The notes: generated by a model from the letters alone, not told the origin. DNA of 64,000 nucleotides from Fomitopsis serialis (GCF_022376445.1 NW_025955070.1:1-64000), one strand, 5' to 3'; positions 42,905 to 56,226 are shown, numbered from the stretch's first letter. Program-made: numbers and translations.

Positions 42905-45873
42905 GAGCTGTACTATACTAAGTACTGACGTCCTACGGTCACGGTCCAAGTACTGGTACCTGGTGAATATCACTGTCGGAACTACACCAATGGATGATTG
43001 CCACATAATCAACGTCGGTGAGCAGAACTGCTCACACATCTTAAACAACATTGCAGTGGTGTTGACTGTCAATCTCCCCATACCAGCTCGCCAGTATGCA
43101 CGGGCTACATGGAGTGAGAACTATGTGCCAGGAGATCTCCATATGGATCTCGTGCATGAGCTGCAAGAATACTCTACAAGGCGCGGGTTTTGTGAGCCAT
43201 TCATAACAGTTGTTCAATCCGCCGGGACGGGAAAATCAACCGTGATACGTGCACTTGCAGAGAGCATGTTCGTCATCCCTGTGTCCCTGGGATACAAAAA
43301 TGTGCGTCGTCTCGGAAAGACCAAGTTGTCCTCAGGTAGAGATGCTCCACACCCACCATCGTTTCACACCTGATATTCCGTCCAGTTCTGCATCCTCCTC
43401 CGGACGACTATGTTCTTTCATGGCTCAAAGATTGGTCCGAATATGGAACTGCCTTTGACCGTTGCAGTGCCTTCATCCAGGCTCTATTCCAGCACACTCT
43501 TCTTGTACTGGAGCGCGACTTTCCGGAAGAATGTGCCTCGGGAATGGACGCGCTGCTGAGATCCTTCAACAAGAAGATGCACGAAGTGCCAGACGATCAC
43601 TTCGACAATTATCGAGCAGACTTCTATGATGATGTGATTGTATATGCCAAGGCGCTTATACAGGTACGTTTTGCGCTACATATGCGCCCAGCGTTGTTGA
43701 TAGTTGTTCGTGTAGCAAGAACGCTACCCGGAAGTGTTGAGTCGTTATACATATTTTGGTCCAAGGGGCACCAAAGAAAAGCCCGTTCCCGAGCCCTACT
43801 CACCCAGGGCAGCGTGCCGCCAACTGAGGGAGCACCTCACACGTGTCTCCATGTGCGGTACGACTGGTACGAACGAAACCGGTCTCTCGACCACAGGCCC
43901 TGAGCGGCAGCTCCCGCTGTTTCTAGTCGCTATTGACAACGCAGAACCCATACTGCAGGACGCGGGCACAGAACACGAAAACGGGTACATATCCAGAACG
44001 ATCAACAAGTCATTGTGCGTCGCGATGCGTGAAGCTCTCTGTCGTTTGGCGCGTATGTCCGTCTTTTTCGTATTTCTATCGAGTGCACCCGGAGACGTGT
44101 TGCGCCCTATGCGACCTGTATCCATTGGAGGACACTTGCGCCCCACACGTCCTTTCACAGAACTTGGGTTTGACGTCTTGGCGCAGAGGATATCCGTTGC
44201 CAGCTTCTCCCTTCGACGCGTGGTTAGTAACGAGTACATGGCACATCTAGGCCGACCCGCGTGCGTATCTCATGATTCCATGCATCCCGTAGTTGACAGA
44301 ACCATCACGTCTCACAGGTTTGGTCGTCTCTGGGATGTCGGGGTGCGGGAGGAACTGATCGACATCGCGGCTCGCCTACTGCTGAACTCCGACCACCTTG
44401 ACGGCCCTTTGACCGACGCGCAGACGTTTGCGTGCCTGTCGCACCGCCTGGCTCTACCGCTGGTCTCCGCAACGCCGTCGGAACAACGCGCAGAGCAGGA
44501 ACAGATCCAGCACCACCTGCGTATATGCCTCGCGTTCGACCCAACGTCCGGCGATATAGTCTCGGTAGCTCCGTCAGAGCCTCTGCTCGCCGAGGCTGCG
44601 TACTTCGCGATGCGCATACGGTCCATGAATACTCCGCAGGCTCTCAGAGCTGTCTTTGATGCTTTCTCGATCGGAGTGGGACAACAAGGCGACGTGGTCC
44701 TGCAAGCGCTCCTGATCGCGGCGCGCGACGCTGCGGTCGGAGACCCGCTCCCTAATGGCCTTCCCCGCTGCCCGGTTGACGAAAAAGAGAACCGCCGCTT
44801 GATGTCGTCAACGGCTTTCTTTCGAAAGCTCTTCAAGCCATTCGAAGTTGCGTTCGACCACGAGGGACACTCCTATGCGACTGCGAGCGAACGTCATCAG
44901 GCGGAAACCATCCGTTGCTTTCACGCAGACTTCCAGAGCTGCAACATGCACTTCAATCACTTCATCTCCGTACAGCCTGACGTCCTCCGAGCGAAGTACC
45001 TCCTCGCACTCCTGGCCCGCGGCGCTGCCCCTCTATGCGCGAATGACGGATCTGGCGTAGACACTGTCTTGATGATGACGGATGGGTCCGACGCGAGGTC
45101 CGAAACGCTTCATCTCGTACTCCTCAAGACGACTCAGAGCAGGCGGACAGAGGATCTCGACGGGATGTTTGCTGCCATGGATCCATACGCCCTCGGGATC
45201 TGGGATGCAGGTCGGGTTGCGTCAAAACCACTTGTTCGCATCCTGTTTGCACCGTTTGTGGAGCGTGACGAAGGGAGTTTCAGTATCGAGAGGCGGACCA
45301 GCCTACACGGGGCACGTCGTGACGACGAGTCCACCGTTGATCCTGGGTGCTACGATATCGTGGTCATTGGTCTGTCGTCGACGATCCTTGGACCTATCGC
45401 AACGAAGGATGTGGATAGTTGGGATGCGCTCCTCCATGTCGGCTCACGCCATGCCGATGTCGGGAGTACCATTTCGGACAAGTCCGTTATGTTCAAAGCT
45501 GCACACCCTGGTATGGGTAGCGATGCGGGGCATTGGAGGTCTTGGGTCGACGGTGTGGTATAGGACATTCATACGTGCTTCATCATGTCAATCCAGTTTT
45601 GTGTCCAAGTAGAGCGTGACGTTACCGTATGCGCTGAGAGCTGAGGGAGCAGGCCAACTTACAGTAGTTACGGCGCCTGCGCATGTTCTGTCGGAATAGT
45701 TTTAATCTCTCCGCCAGCATGCAAAATGATCACTGCAAGGCGAGTGTCATGGACCATATGTTCTCGTTGAGCTCATGTTACTTATCGTCAGTCCACTGGC
45801 AAGTTTGGAATGAGCGGGGCCTGGGGCAATGTGTTTTCGTGCAAACAAGTGCAAGCAACGCGTGGTGGACTAG
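42905..45873 (+). repeat. Direct duplication block, copy B
   Basis: Partner of 33219-36135, same orientation, ~9.7 kb away. The 3' flank similarity ends at gcaacgcgtggtggact, the same point as in copy A. Confidence 0.85.
42990..45563 (+). CDS. Large P-loop protein (CRN-like basidiomycete family), copy B, intact
   Basis: Exons 42990-43335, 43386-43663 and 43716-45563; the summed length is a multiple of three and encodes about 823 residues. The start is Met-Asp-Asp-Cys-His-Ile-Ile, shared with copy A. Walker A Gln-Ser-Ala-Gly-Thr-Gly-Lys-Ser-Thr comes in exon 1 after Pro-Phe-Ile-Thr-Val-Val. Exon 3 has Leu-Phe-Leu-Val-Ala-Ile-Asp-Asn-Ala-Glu-Pro, a plausible Walker B strand. The C-terminal third ends with Lys-Pro-Leu-Val-Arg-Ile-Leu-Phe-Ala and Tyr-Asp-Ile-Val-Val. 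The Walker A context is typical of a large Agaricomycete family sometimes linked to Crinkler-type (CRN) proteins. That link, and any ATPase plus nuclease-like activity, is inference. No signal peptide. Confidence 0.7.
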
Positions 45874-48066
45874 TGGCAGGTTAACCGTCCCTCCTTCCGA
45901 TTATTGCACCAGCTTGCAGCAGTAAATGTCATCGCGCTCTGCGAGCTCGTTCTCATCACGCATTCTGTTGCTCGTAGGAGCACTACGATCGCGCAACCAC
46001 GAGATACGATTCACGACTCCCGTTGCGGCGACATTTGGTCCGATATATCTCTCGACTGTCAATATTTCAACACTGAAGACACGCGGAATCGTTCCCTCGT
46101 CTTCCGAGGATTCTCAGGCTGTAGAACTGCTCGGCGCAACGACGTATTGCGCGCAGAGATGTTTCAATCAATCCAAGTTCTGAAGGTATGTTCCGACATT
46201 GTAGAGGAACCTCATCGCTACTGGCGTTGACTGCGTGAGCTCCGCATACACTATTGCGCCTTGCGCGACGATTGGTGTGACTGTACCGTGGTGCGTACGT
46301 CGCTCCCTGTTGAGTTGGCGAGTCTCCTCAATCGTAATGCGGCGCAGGGCCTACGTGTATTACTATTAAGTCGCTACAAGCAGAACCAAGCATTGGTGGC
46401 GCTCTCATCTCTGGAGCGGCTCCATCTAGTCGAGCCTTTTGGCGTACTTTCCCGCGCGCTGAATATTATCGAGTCGCCCAAGATGAACCTCGACCGTTTT
46501 GGATTAATTTCGCTGAGCACCTCTTCACTTTCAGCCGCTCCTGTCCTCATCTAGCGATGCTCGCACTGCAGAAATAGCTAATTGTTACTCATACGAGCAT
46601 CCCGACTTAATGCTCTCGCAACTCGGCCGACATCCTACGGAGCGTGAGCTCGGCCTGAAACTTGGTGGTGAGCTTTTGTTCCACTTCCTTCCAAATACGC
46701 GGTCGAGTGCTTTGTGCACAGTGAAGAACTTCGGCACGCAAGTCTGGCTGGCGTGGAGGAAATGCTTAGCGTCGGACCCCCTAGTCGACATTACCGCTGC
46801 TGTCAACGATCTCGCGCACTTGATACGAGTGCGGGCCGTCAGCTGCACCTACGGCGGGCGTACGTCTCGTTGTCCTCGCGCTCTTTCGACGTTCTCTGTT
46901 CGTTGAAGCCTACATGCTCATCCATCATCCCAGGGAAACAGGACGCCGACACTGGGAATGACCTCCGTACATGAGCAGCCTTTCTACTGGCTACCACAGG
47001 CCCAAGAGACTGGCCGCGGCATTTCGACGTGACCCGCCCCATGTCGTCAGGGACATGAAAACATTCTTTCTTGGGTGCATTTCCGCGTACATTGTCATCG
47101 ACAGATCTGTGTTGACTCGTTGATGCAGCTAGAGATAATTCATCCCTGAAATCGTGCACTTCGCAGGGTCTGTATGGCACTTACGACTCGACATCGATGC
47201 GCCGACCCTGGGTCATCTGGCGAATCAGAGCATACTGGACGCGTCTCGACCCGCACTTGCAAACCTTGTCCTTTCGCTCGAGTACATATACACGCGCGGC
47301 TGAGCTCGAGAGATTAGGTGTAGGGTGCGTGGATTTCGGTCTTATCCCATGACATTCGAACTGCTCACAGCCTCGTACATCTTGGTACCGCTCGTACCGA
47401 AGCTTCAATTTGTATTCGTTGGGTGCTACCTGTCGAAAGCAGGCGCACGTGCGCCTTCGTTGTTCATGATCCAGAGTACGTCGTGTCTTTGGTATTGGTG
47501 TTGCCTAGTTCTCTGCAGTACGCCCACCTGAACTTCAAACCTTGATAACAGCATCGCCCCAGGTCGTCCATTCACTCCACTGTGTTCACACGTGTTCCAA
47601 CGTCGCTCTCACGATATGCTTCCAGCTATTAGTGTCGTCAAACAGCGTTCGAGCGACCATAGAGGTGCGAGTGCGGGGATGACCTACTATGCGAGTCGGC
47701 GCACGATAGCTAACCCAACGCGACAGGTCTTCCGCATGGGAAGTCGAAAATACGATCGCGTTCTACTTGTATCGAGGTAGGTGCATCCTTATACGGTGTG
47801 TCAAGGTGACTCAATCACTTTGATAGTACAGTGTTGTGCGTGGTCTAGTTCACCTGATGAACTTGCCATTCTTGCCTGTGCCCTCAACCCAAACCCTATC
47901 GCTGTGCCGCCGATGAAACACTATCTCAAGTCTTCCGCGCTGTTCATTCATCGATAAGCCAAATCGTAGGGCGCCTTCTTCGTCGTCTGGGGTATATGTA
48001 CGCTTATCATGTTCATCGAACAGTCAACCCGCGGACAACAGCTTTCGAACCGCCCGTCTTACCGCC
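45874..48066. other. Gene-poor stretch with a weak LRR-like frame
   Basis: No gene recognised with confidence. A frame at 46261-46554 contains Leu-Ser-Ser-Leu-Glu-Arg-Leu-His-Leu and Leu-Leu-Leu-Ser-Arg-Tyr, loosely like leucine-rich repeats of fungal F-box proteins. The frame at 45926-46183 upstream could belong to it. Too weak to call. Confidence 0.25.
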
Positions 48067-51000
48067 ATGGAGGTCTTCATGCGAGGGATTCCGTTCAGTA
48101 TGGAGCAGCCCCAGCTGAAAGAAGTCCTCGCTCGCATCTTCCATAGCTCTGACTACACACAGCACTCCTCGCGACCGCTGAACTTCGAAGTTCGTATTCT
48201 CCGCAAGGCGAACAAGCGGGGTGCGAGGAGCGGGATCATCACAGTCCCGACCCAAGCGATTGGTGAGCAGTTCCTCCGGCAGAATGGAGACGGTTCATCT
48301 ACCAGGCACGATGGTCTCGCTACTATCACGTTCGAGCGTGGTAGGAACGCGCCCAACCGCCGAGTCCTCGAGGCCATACTAGGGAAACCCTATCAATCCC
48401 CGACAACTGTTTCGCAGCCGCCACACTCACGCGATAGCGTGTCGATCGCGCGGCTCCAGTTTGGGTGGGTATGCAGGAACGAAGAGTACTCCGTGGAATG
48501 GGAGACGAGCTTCCCTACCGCAGGCTCTGCTCTATTGACGTACAAGGAAGACAGGAGGCAGTTCCAACTGAAAGTCATGGATGCGATCCGTACACGCATC
48601 ATGACGGTTCGTGCCTCTCAGGTTTATTGGAATACCGCGAGCGCAGACCAATCTGGCGAGTCGTCCATCCTCCTCTGGCTACTGTATCCACCGTCATTCG
48701 AGGCTGGACCCCCTGACCCAGAGCGCGTTGACGAAGACGAGACTGATGATTTCTTGCGAGGGTTTTCCATGCGCCAACTGTTGGAAGTGCTTGGTAACCG
48801 GTCGTTCAAGATCCAACGGAAGAGACAAGGAGCTTTTGACGATACCCACCTTCCCGTCGCTCCTTACACCTCGATCGCCGTCCGTCTCGTCTGCAGCAAT
48901 GCGTTTGACGTTGCGATATACAAGCGACTGTGCCGAGTTGCCCACCTTCCCGTCGACTTATCTCCCTACCCTGTCGTGCACCGCGGTCTCTTCTCTGATT
49001 CGGTGCGGGCGGCCTACCAACGATGGACAGCGACGCTGGATTTCGCGGTCGCCTTCCAACTCGAGGTGCTGCTGAGCAACTGGCTCGTGCAATGCGGGAG
49101 GTCGTGCAGCTTCTGCGTCCCAACGTCGACCATATGGTCTCACGCTACGGAGCAGACGTAGCGAGCGCGTTACTCGCGGACCTCAAGACACGACTAGAGG
49201 CGCGAGTATGGTATGGCGATGGAGTCGATATCGATGAAGATACCGTCAAAAACCTGCTCACCACTTGCATTCGACAACTTAACCGCAAAGCTCGTGTTCA
49301 GCCACTACCCCATTCCGATCTCTTTATGTGCAACCATCTCTACGTAACCGCTAGCGCGTTCGTTGCGGACGGGCCATCTCCGGAGCGATCGAACAGAGTT
49401 ATTCGCCGATACTGGGATCACAGGGACTGTTTCCTTCGCGTCCACTTCACTGATGACAACCAACTCGCTTACCGCTACGACGCAGAAATCAACCTGCAAG
49501 ACTTGGTCGACCGACGCGTCAAACGCTTCCTCCTCGAGGGCGTTTCCGTAGCTGGCCAGCGCTTCGAGTTCCTCGGTTATTCGCAGTCTGCCCTCAAGAG
49601 CCACTCGGTTTGGTTCGTGAAACCATTCAAGGACACCGATGGTCGAACTATCGACGCGGCGACGATCATTGATGGGCTCGGGTCCTTCGCAGACAACCCG
49701 TACGACCCCCAGCTCATCTTCTGTCCCGCTCGATATGCCGCCCGTATCTCACAGGCATTCAGCGCCACCGAATCGTCGATCGCGGTTGCAGTGGAGGACA
49801 TGGAGATCATCGACGACATCAAGGACAGGACAGGCACATACTCGTTCACTGACGGGAATGGTACGATGTCGCTCCAGGTCGCACGAGACATAGCGGCCGA
49901 CCAGCGGTCGAAAAGCCGAGTCAGACGTGCATGGCGAGGCTCCATTCCTCGGGTCATACAAGTGCGCATCGCTGGATCGAAAGGGATGCTCCATGTCGAT
50001 CATAGAATGGAAGGGGGAAAGATACGCTTGCCCCGCTCAATGGTGAAGTTCGCGGCTCCCACCTCGAATAGCATCGAGATCGCGCAGGTGTTCGAGGAGC
50101 CATCCCCTTTCTACCTCAATCGACCGATGATCATGCTTCTGGAGGGCCTGGGAGTGCCGTACGAAGTCTTCCGGAGGCTGCAAGACGACACGGTCCGAGC
50201 GACCCATACGCTCACGGAATCGTTGGCGAACTCGGGATGGCTACTCGAGATGCACGGGCTAGGTAGCTCATTCAAGCTTCCATCTACGGTTCAACGCCTC
50301 ATAAGCTCGGAATCTCAGTTGCCGAGTTGAACGCGGTTGGCTATTGGCAGCGGGCGATGACGTTCGCCGTCAACCATGTACTGCGAGAGCTCAAGTATCG
50401 TGCCCGCATCCCAGTACCTGGTGGTGGACCTGGTCGGGGTCGCAGACTTCCACGGCCAGCTACGCGAAGGCGAGATCTACGCTCGTGTAAAGCCTACAAA
50501 CGGACACGAGGTGTACCTTGAGGGTCCTACGCTGATCACGCGCTCGCCCGCGATTCATCGGGCGACATACAGGTCGTACATGCGATTGGCAAGCCACCGG
50601 AGGGGTCGGATCTCGCCAAGGGAGACTTGAAGAACTGCATTGTATTCTCGACCCGAGGTGCGTCCAGCGGAGTCTACACCGGTGTGGATGAATGTAACCA
50701 CGGTGGATATGCAGGTGAAAGGCCGTTGCCATCCTACCTCGGGGGTGGAGATCTCGACGGAGACATGTACAATGTCACTTGTGTACCGCAGGATCTACTC
50801 CCTCCGGTTCACCGACTTCAAAGACCCGCTCGTATAGCCCTGCCAACGCAAAATACTTCCACAACCGAGTACCATGCGCGACGTTGCTGACTTTGTGGCG
50901 GAGTTCATCATCAGTGACGTGCGTCACATTGACCTTGCTCTCGAAGTCAACTCAGGCTGACCTCCACTAGAACGTCGGCATTGTTGCATCGACGTGGCTG

Positions 51001-51843
51001 ATCCTCGCCGACAGAGTAGGGATCTTCGACCCACACTGTCTCCGGCTCGCCGAGCTGCACAACGCCGCAGTCGACTACCCCAAGACCGGGCTGCCGGTGT
51101 CTATCAACGAAGTACGACCTATGCAAAAGCTCACCCAGGAGAAGCCAGATTGGTATATGCCGGAGACAATTACTGGCCGGCAGCCGAGATACTACCAGAG
51201 CACCAGTGCTCTCGGTCGCTTGTTCCGCGCCATTGACTTGCCCGACCAAGAAGAGCGAAACATGGAGTCGTCTTACTTCGGCTTGCCCGAGATAGACGAG
51301 GAAGGCGGGGTCACGCTGCAAGATGTTCTCATTGACATAACCGACAATCCGTTCAACCACCGCGCTGTTCTCCAATCCGTGACCACTGAGGTACGAACAT
51401 ACCTGGGGCGCTATCGCCCTGACGAGCCTCTGGTGACTACAACCTGGAACCTTTTCATTATTTACGCCTCTCGCCTCCGGGAGATCTGCGCCACGCATGC
51501 CGTCTCAGCGTCCCGTTCGTCCATGCTCTCGGAGGAGGAAGTCATCATTGGGACGATCTCGGCGAAGTGCGCGCAGACACGCAAGCGCACTGACATGACC
51601 GCCAAGTTGCGCGAGCAGACGGCGACGCTCGTAAACGGCATCTGTGCGGAACTGTCCGGAGACGAGGGTATCGCTCCGTCGACACACTTGAAGCAAGCCT
51701 GGACGGCGTACAGAGTGTCGTGCACGCTCTCTGGTTGGTTTGGCGGACAGAGCTTCGGCTGGATCGCGCTTGGCGAACTATTCGACGCGATCCGTGAGGT
51801 GCAGGAGGAGGACAGGGAAAGCGTTGGGGGTCTTCCGGCTTGA
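48067..51843 (+). pseudogene. Cellular RNA-dependent RNA polymerase (QDE-1/SAD-1 type), copy 1, frameshifted
   Basis: These enzymes make double-stranded RNA in quelling and other small-RNA silencing. The start Met-Glu-Val-Phe-Met-Arg opens an RRM-like N-terminus. The core includes Asp-Arg-Thr-Gly-Thr-Tyr-Ser-Phe-Thr-Asp-Gly-Asn-Gly-Thr (about 49825) and Gln-Val-Arg-Ile-Ala-Gly-Ser-Lys-Gly-Met (about 49965). The metal-binding signature Gly-Gly-Gly-Asp-Leu-Asp-Gly-Asp-Met-Tyr is near 50745. Compared with copy 2, frames change near 49085, 50300, 50425, 50565 and 50830, each fitting a small deletion. Introns lie near 50655-50715 and 50915-50970. The catalytic Asp triad codons survive but no continuous protein can be made. 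Confidence 0.85.
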
Positions 51844-52039
51844 AATGATGTCGTCCGCGTTGCACGAGAAGCCAGGCATAGATGCTGATCAATGTACAAT
51901 TATAGCGCTGTTGCGAAATAGCATACTATGATGACAGGGATGTGCAGGAAAGGTCCTACGCTAGCTTCGAGACAGGAACCAGAGCTGTGCCGTACCACCT
52001 CACCCGGGGAGCGTACACTGCCGCGCGAGCTTCACATAG

Positions 52040-52562
52040 TAGTGGTGACGACGTGTGCGAGCATTGCCTTCAGCTCATTCACAGCGAAGGAACGGATGGG
52101 GCTTCATCCCTTGCGTCAGCGATCCTAACCTTTGTCACAGATAAATGTGTACGCACCCTCGCCGTCGTCATCGTGGACCTTAGCAAAACGGAACGGGCGG
52201 AAGCTGTCTGAGTCCTCGTGGTTCGCGTACTCATAGTGTAAGTTGCGCGCATGCATGCAGCGATGAGCGCCCCGTTGGGGAAGAGCGTCCCATCAGAGCT
52301 ACGAAGTCCTTCATAGCCTTGCATTGAAGAGAGCCTGAGGACGCAGTCAACATGCTGTGTGAGGGCGCACATAGGCTACTGTGGAGAAGGCACACTTGCG
52401 CCGAAGTTGTTCGAAGCTATCGACCTTTCGCATCTTGTTAAGCGCCGCCTTTGACCAGCCTTCCTGCCGGACGACCGCCTCGACATCTGCAAGCAGAGGT
52501 TGCGAGTACTCTAGATACGAGGTGAGGTAGTTGACGATGTGGTGAAAGGCCTGCAAATGCAA
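52040..52562 (-). pseudogene. Cytochrome P450 C-terminal relic
   Basis: On the minus strand, Gln-Pro-Leu-Leu-Ala-Asp-Val-Glu-Ala-Val-Val ... Asn-Lys-Met-Arg-Lys-Val-Asp-Ser-Phe (52520-52410) corresponds to the helix J-K region. It is followed by Leu-Arg-Leu-Ser, Asp-Gly-Thr-Leu-Phe-Pro-Asn-Gly and Asp-Ser-Phe-Arg-Pro-Phe-Arg-Phe (52340-52180). After that, Phe-Phe-Ala-Val-Asn-Glu-Leu-Lys (about 52090) should follow the haem-binding Cys loop, but the loop itself is deleted. The 5' two thirds of the gene are also missing. Not functional. Confidence 0.65.
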
Positions 52563-53835
52563 CGTCAGATTGATTGTACACCGGGTTGTATGAAGAGCTG
52601 TAGTGTAATGAGATCAGGCCGTACGTACCACGGAGGTCGTGTGTATCACGCCGAAGTTGACCGTCAGCATCTTGACCGTCAGCGCGTCGGCATTCGGAGC
52701 GTCAGCGCTCGTATCGTCCGTGGCCTCCTGGACTAAGCACTACATCGTGTTGGCCTGAAACTGGATTTGTCTCTCGGGTACTTTCGATGTTAATCGGATT
52801 ACGATATGCAACAGCTTCAGTCAGTAAGTACGTGGTCTCGGGACTAACCGAGTCTTCCCGGCGTCGTCCGGGGTCAGCCACAAGGCAACGTTCGGTTCTT
52901 GCCTTCGTCGCCCGCCATCCGAGTCTGCACACGTATATGCATCTTTTGAAATGTACTTCTTGCAGCTATGCTGTCCGGTGAACTCGTCTACGGGCCACCG
53001 TTCTGTCTCAGACCAGCTACAACCCTAAAGGCTCCCGAGCGTCGACCTATGCCACCCCATGCGCTCCTAAACCCCATCGAAAACATCTACATTCATCCTG
53101 TGGTATAACAGGCACTGACACTGGTTATGTCTCCCCAGCTGGTAACTGCGTCACCTGCCATCCGTCGAGGCTATGCCCTGGCATCTAGCAGTAAGGCTAT
53201 TTATCTTGGTCAATAGGTCCTCTTAAGGCGATAGGCCAATCTCGTCGTCGGGAAGTAGGTAAGTCTCGTCATTTGAGCGTCTTGAATTCCCGTCTTTTGG
53301 GTGTAGCCCTTTTCATCGTTCGAGTACGCATCTGCTGTTCCCCACTTCGTTCGTGGTCTTGCTGCCTCTGACTAAAATGTGTTGACAGAGCCACACCCGC
53401 GAGTTCCGACCTCGGACATAACCTGCCCGAATGCGATTTGTGGAACTTCTGCCGTCAACGGCGCGCTCGCAATGCAAGATACTAGACCCCCGATGCGCGC
53501 GCTCAAAGATATTTGCACAGCTGTTGGGCCATTGCGATGCAGCCGATCAGCAGCGTTCGCTGGCGGGAAAGGAATCAACGGGAGCCCTCTCGCTGAGCCT
53601 GCGCAGTGCCGGCCGTAGTCGTACGTGTGCGTTGATGAGACGTGTGTGAAACTCACATTGACACAGATTGGTTCCCCGTTATGTAAATAGAACGGCCAGC
53701 CTGCTCAAAAGACGTTCAGCAATGAGCATCAACATAAGAGCACCTAGCGAGGTACAACTTCTGGTCCATCAGAGTCAAGTGGTGGCCGTTCGCTGACCGT
53801 AATTTTCTCTGCTTAGCTTCGACCAAGGTTCAGGT
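52563..53835. other. Gene-poor stretch
   Basis: No gene recognised between the P450 relic and the hydrolase pseudogene. Confidence 0.35.
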
Positions 53836-54919
53836 ATGCAAGCGATTACTTACTCTCGTGTCACGGACATCAAGTTTGACCTGGACGTGCCCTCCAATGT
53901 TACTGGCGCGTTACCTGCCGTCGTCTACATCCACGGCGGCGGATTAGTAGCAGGCTCCCGAGATGAGCCTGGTTCTGCTGGGGTGGCGAGCTTCGTACGA
54001 CGTAAGCGTTCCACTTCAAAGCAAGCTTTAATGTGCGGACTGACATTATTTCAGGGTTTGCTCTCGCGCGAGGGTACCTTTTTATTTCGACTGACTACCG
54101 CCTGATATGGCCGTCCACCGGCCTCGACCTCATCGACGACATGAAGACTCTTTTCGCCTTCATCGCAAAAGCTAGTTTCTCGGAGATCTACCTCCCGTCA
54201 GGCATGTCGTCGCCATCGGAGGCTCCGCCGGGGGCTACCTCGCCCGCGCTGCAGGGATCTACGCCCGGCCGAAGCCCATCGCGCTCGTATCTATATTCGG
54301 CGCGGGCGGCGCGATGCTCAGCGACTTCTGGGTGACGCCCAAGGGCGCGGACATGCACATGCCGTTCCCCGGTGCCGACCGCATCACCGCCGAGTCCCTC
54401 GCATACCTTCTGGACCGCCGCCTGCGCCGCTCGCTGGAGCCGCGATCAAGATCCGCGCGAACGGGGCCATCACCGACGATGAGGGGAGGGTGAACCTCTT
54501 GTTCTATGGTGGCGCACGGGCGAGATGGTCGACTACCTCCTTGGCGAGAGGGTCTCTGAGTCACTCCGCGCGTTGCCTGAGTCCGAGCGGTACGCCGCCA
54601 TCCCTCAGCACCTGCGTCCGCGATCCTCGAGGCGCATGTGGATGAGTCATTCCCGCCGACGTACTTCGTCCACGGGGAGAAGGACGGGATCGTTCTTCCC
54701 GAGGAGTCTCGGGCTACTCACACACGTTTGCGCGAGATTGGTATCCGCACCGAGCTTGAGATCATCCCGGATGGAACACATGGCCTGATGGCGAAGACGG
54801 TCCCTCCTACACTGACACCTGACGCTCAGGAGGCTTACGAGCGCGGGAGTTCCTGGAGGACGAGATACGCCGCCACGCAGCATAAGAGACCGCCACTTGG
54901 CGTCATAATAGTGCAGTGA
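53836..54919 (+). pseudogene. HSL-like alpha/beta hydrolase, frameshifted
   Basis: Begins Met-Gln-Ala-Ile-Thr-Tyr-Ser-Arg-Val with His-Gly-Gly-Gly in exon 1. An intron ends near 54054, then Ser-Thr-Asp-Tyr-Arg-Leu follows. Near 54205 about five residues are lost and the frame changes before Ile-Gly-Gly-Ser-Ala-Gly-Gly (nucleophile). Further frame changes come near 54420, 54520 and 54625. The acid (Glu-Lys-Asp-Gly-Ile-Val-Leu) and base (Asp-Gly-Thr-His-Gly-Leu-Met) segments are still recognisable. Tail-to-tail with the intact copy at 55143. Confidence 0.8.
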
Positions 54920-55142
54920 GATGTCCAAATATAAGAGTGTTTGTATGCCCAGCAAATGCTACATTGTTCACGAGTCACCACGGGCTCGTCACTACAAACT
55001 AATGCGCCGGCTGATGGCAAACAGGCATCATTTTATGGCCTCAAAAGTCGGGACGGCCCAATTGCGTGTACCAGGAGCCGAGAGCCAAGGTACGATGCTT
55101 TGTAACTCGTAGCGAATGGCATGCTAGTGCTGCATCTGCATC

Positions 55143-56226
55143 CTACCGTGTAGTGACACTATCCAACAGCTCGCGAGCGAGGAACTGCATGCCTTTCTCA
55201 TGAGCCTCAGCCGCTCCAGGGCAGAACTCAGGCGGGACTGCCACCTGCATCATGAGCGCATGCCCTCCGCCGGGAACGATCTCCAGCTCAGTCTTCACAC
55301 CAAGCTCACGCAGGCGATCGACCGTCTTCTGCGACTCAGACAGGGGAACCGTCACGTCCGCGTCGCCGTGGAGGAGGAACGTCGGCGGGAACGACACGTC
55401 GATCTGCGTCTCCAGCAGTGCGGGGCGAAGGCGTTCAGGGACAGCTGCGGCACGTTTGGCGGCGGGCAGGGCGCGAAGCGTCGCGGAGATGGGCTCGCCG
55501 AGGACGTAGTCGAGCAGTTCTCCGGTGTGCCCCCAGTACGGAAAGAGTGACATGCGTCCCTGCTCGTCGTGCCACTTCCCGGGACCGGGTGTCAGAGCGC
55601 TGCCTGCCGTCGGGGAAATGGGCGCGTCCAGGAGGTGCGCGACGGCCGTACGGGGGATGGGAGGGGCATTGTTAAAGATGGAGTCGCCCTTATCCGCGAC
55701 CCAGTGGTCGCAGAGGAGGTCACCTCCCATGCAGTAGAGCAGGTAGACTGCCCGAGGCTTGGGCTCGCCATAGATCGCTGCCGCGCGGGCGGCATAGCCA
55801 CCCCCAGACACGCCGGCCACGCCGATGCGGCTCGCGTCGAGCGAGAGACCTGCTGGGAGGTGGTTCTCGGAGAAGGACGGGTCTGCGAGGAATTTCATCA
55901 GCGCTTTGACGTCCTCGATGATGTCGAAGCCCGTGGAGGGGTGAATAAGGCGGTAATCGGCAGACATGAACATCATGCCCTTGTCTAGCGTCGAGTCTGA
56001 GGCAGAATGAGCACAGTTTCAGTCAGATTGAATGGCAGTCACGCAGGAGGGGTACTGTACCTATCAGCCACTGCCAGCAGTCATATCCCGACCGTGCACC
56101 CGTGGTCATTCCGCCACCATGAAAATGCACGACAGCCGGCAAGGCACCTGCTGTCGGAGAAGGGGGAAGCCTGATGTCTAGCTGGATTTCCAGCGAGCCT
56201 ACGCGCGAATAAGTCACTGTCTGCAT
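55143..56226 (-). CDS. Alpha/beta hydrolase, HSL-like, intact
   Basis: Exons 56226-56061 and 55996-55143, same intron position as the copy at 22839-23904. The start at 56226 (Met-Gln-Thr-Val-Thr-Tyr-Ser-Arg-Val) is chosen by comparison; an upstream in-frame ATG at 56250 is possible. Oxyanion His-Gly-Gly-Gly, nucleophile in Gly-Val-Ser-Gly-Gly, acid in Gly-Asp-Ala-Asp-Val-Thr-Val-Pro, base in Gly-Gly-Gly-His-Ala-Leu-Met. About 338 residues, no signal peptide. Likely a cytosolic esterase or amidase of unknown substrate. It is the only uninterrupted gene recognised between 46 and 63 kb. Confidence 0.85.
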
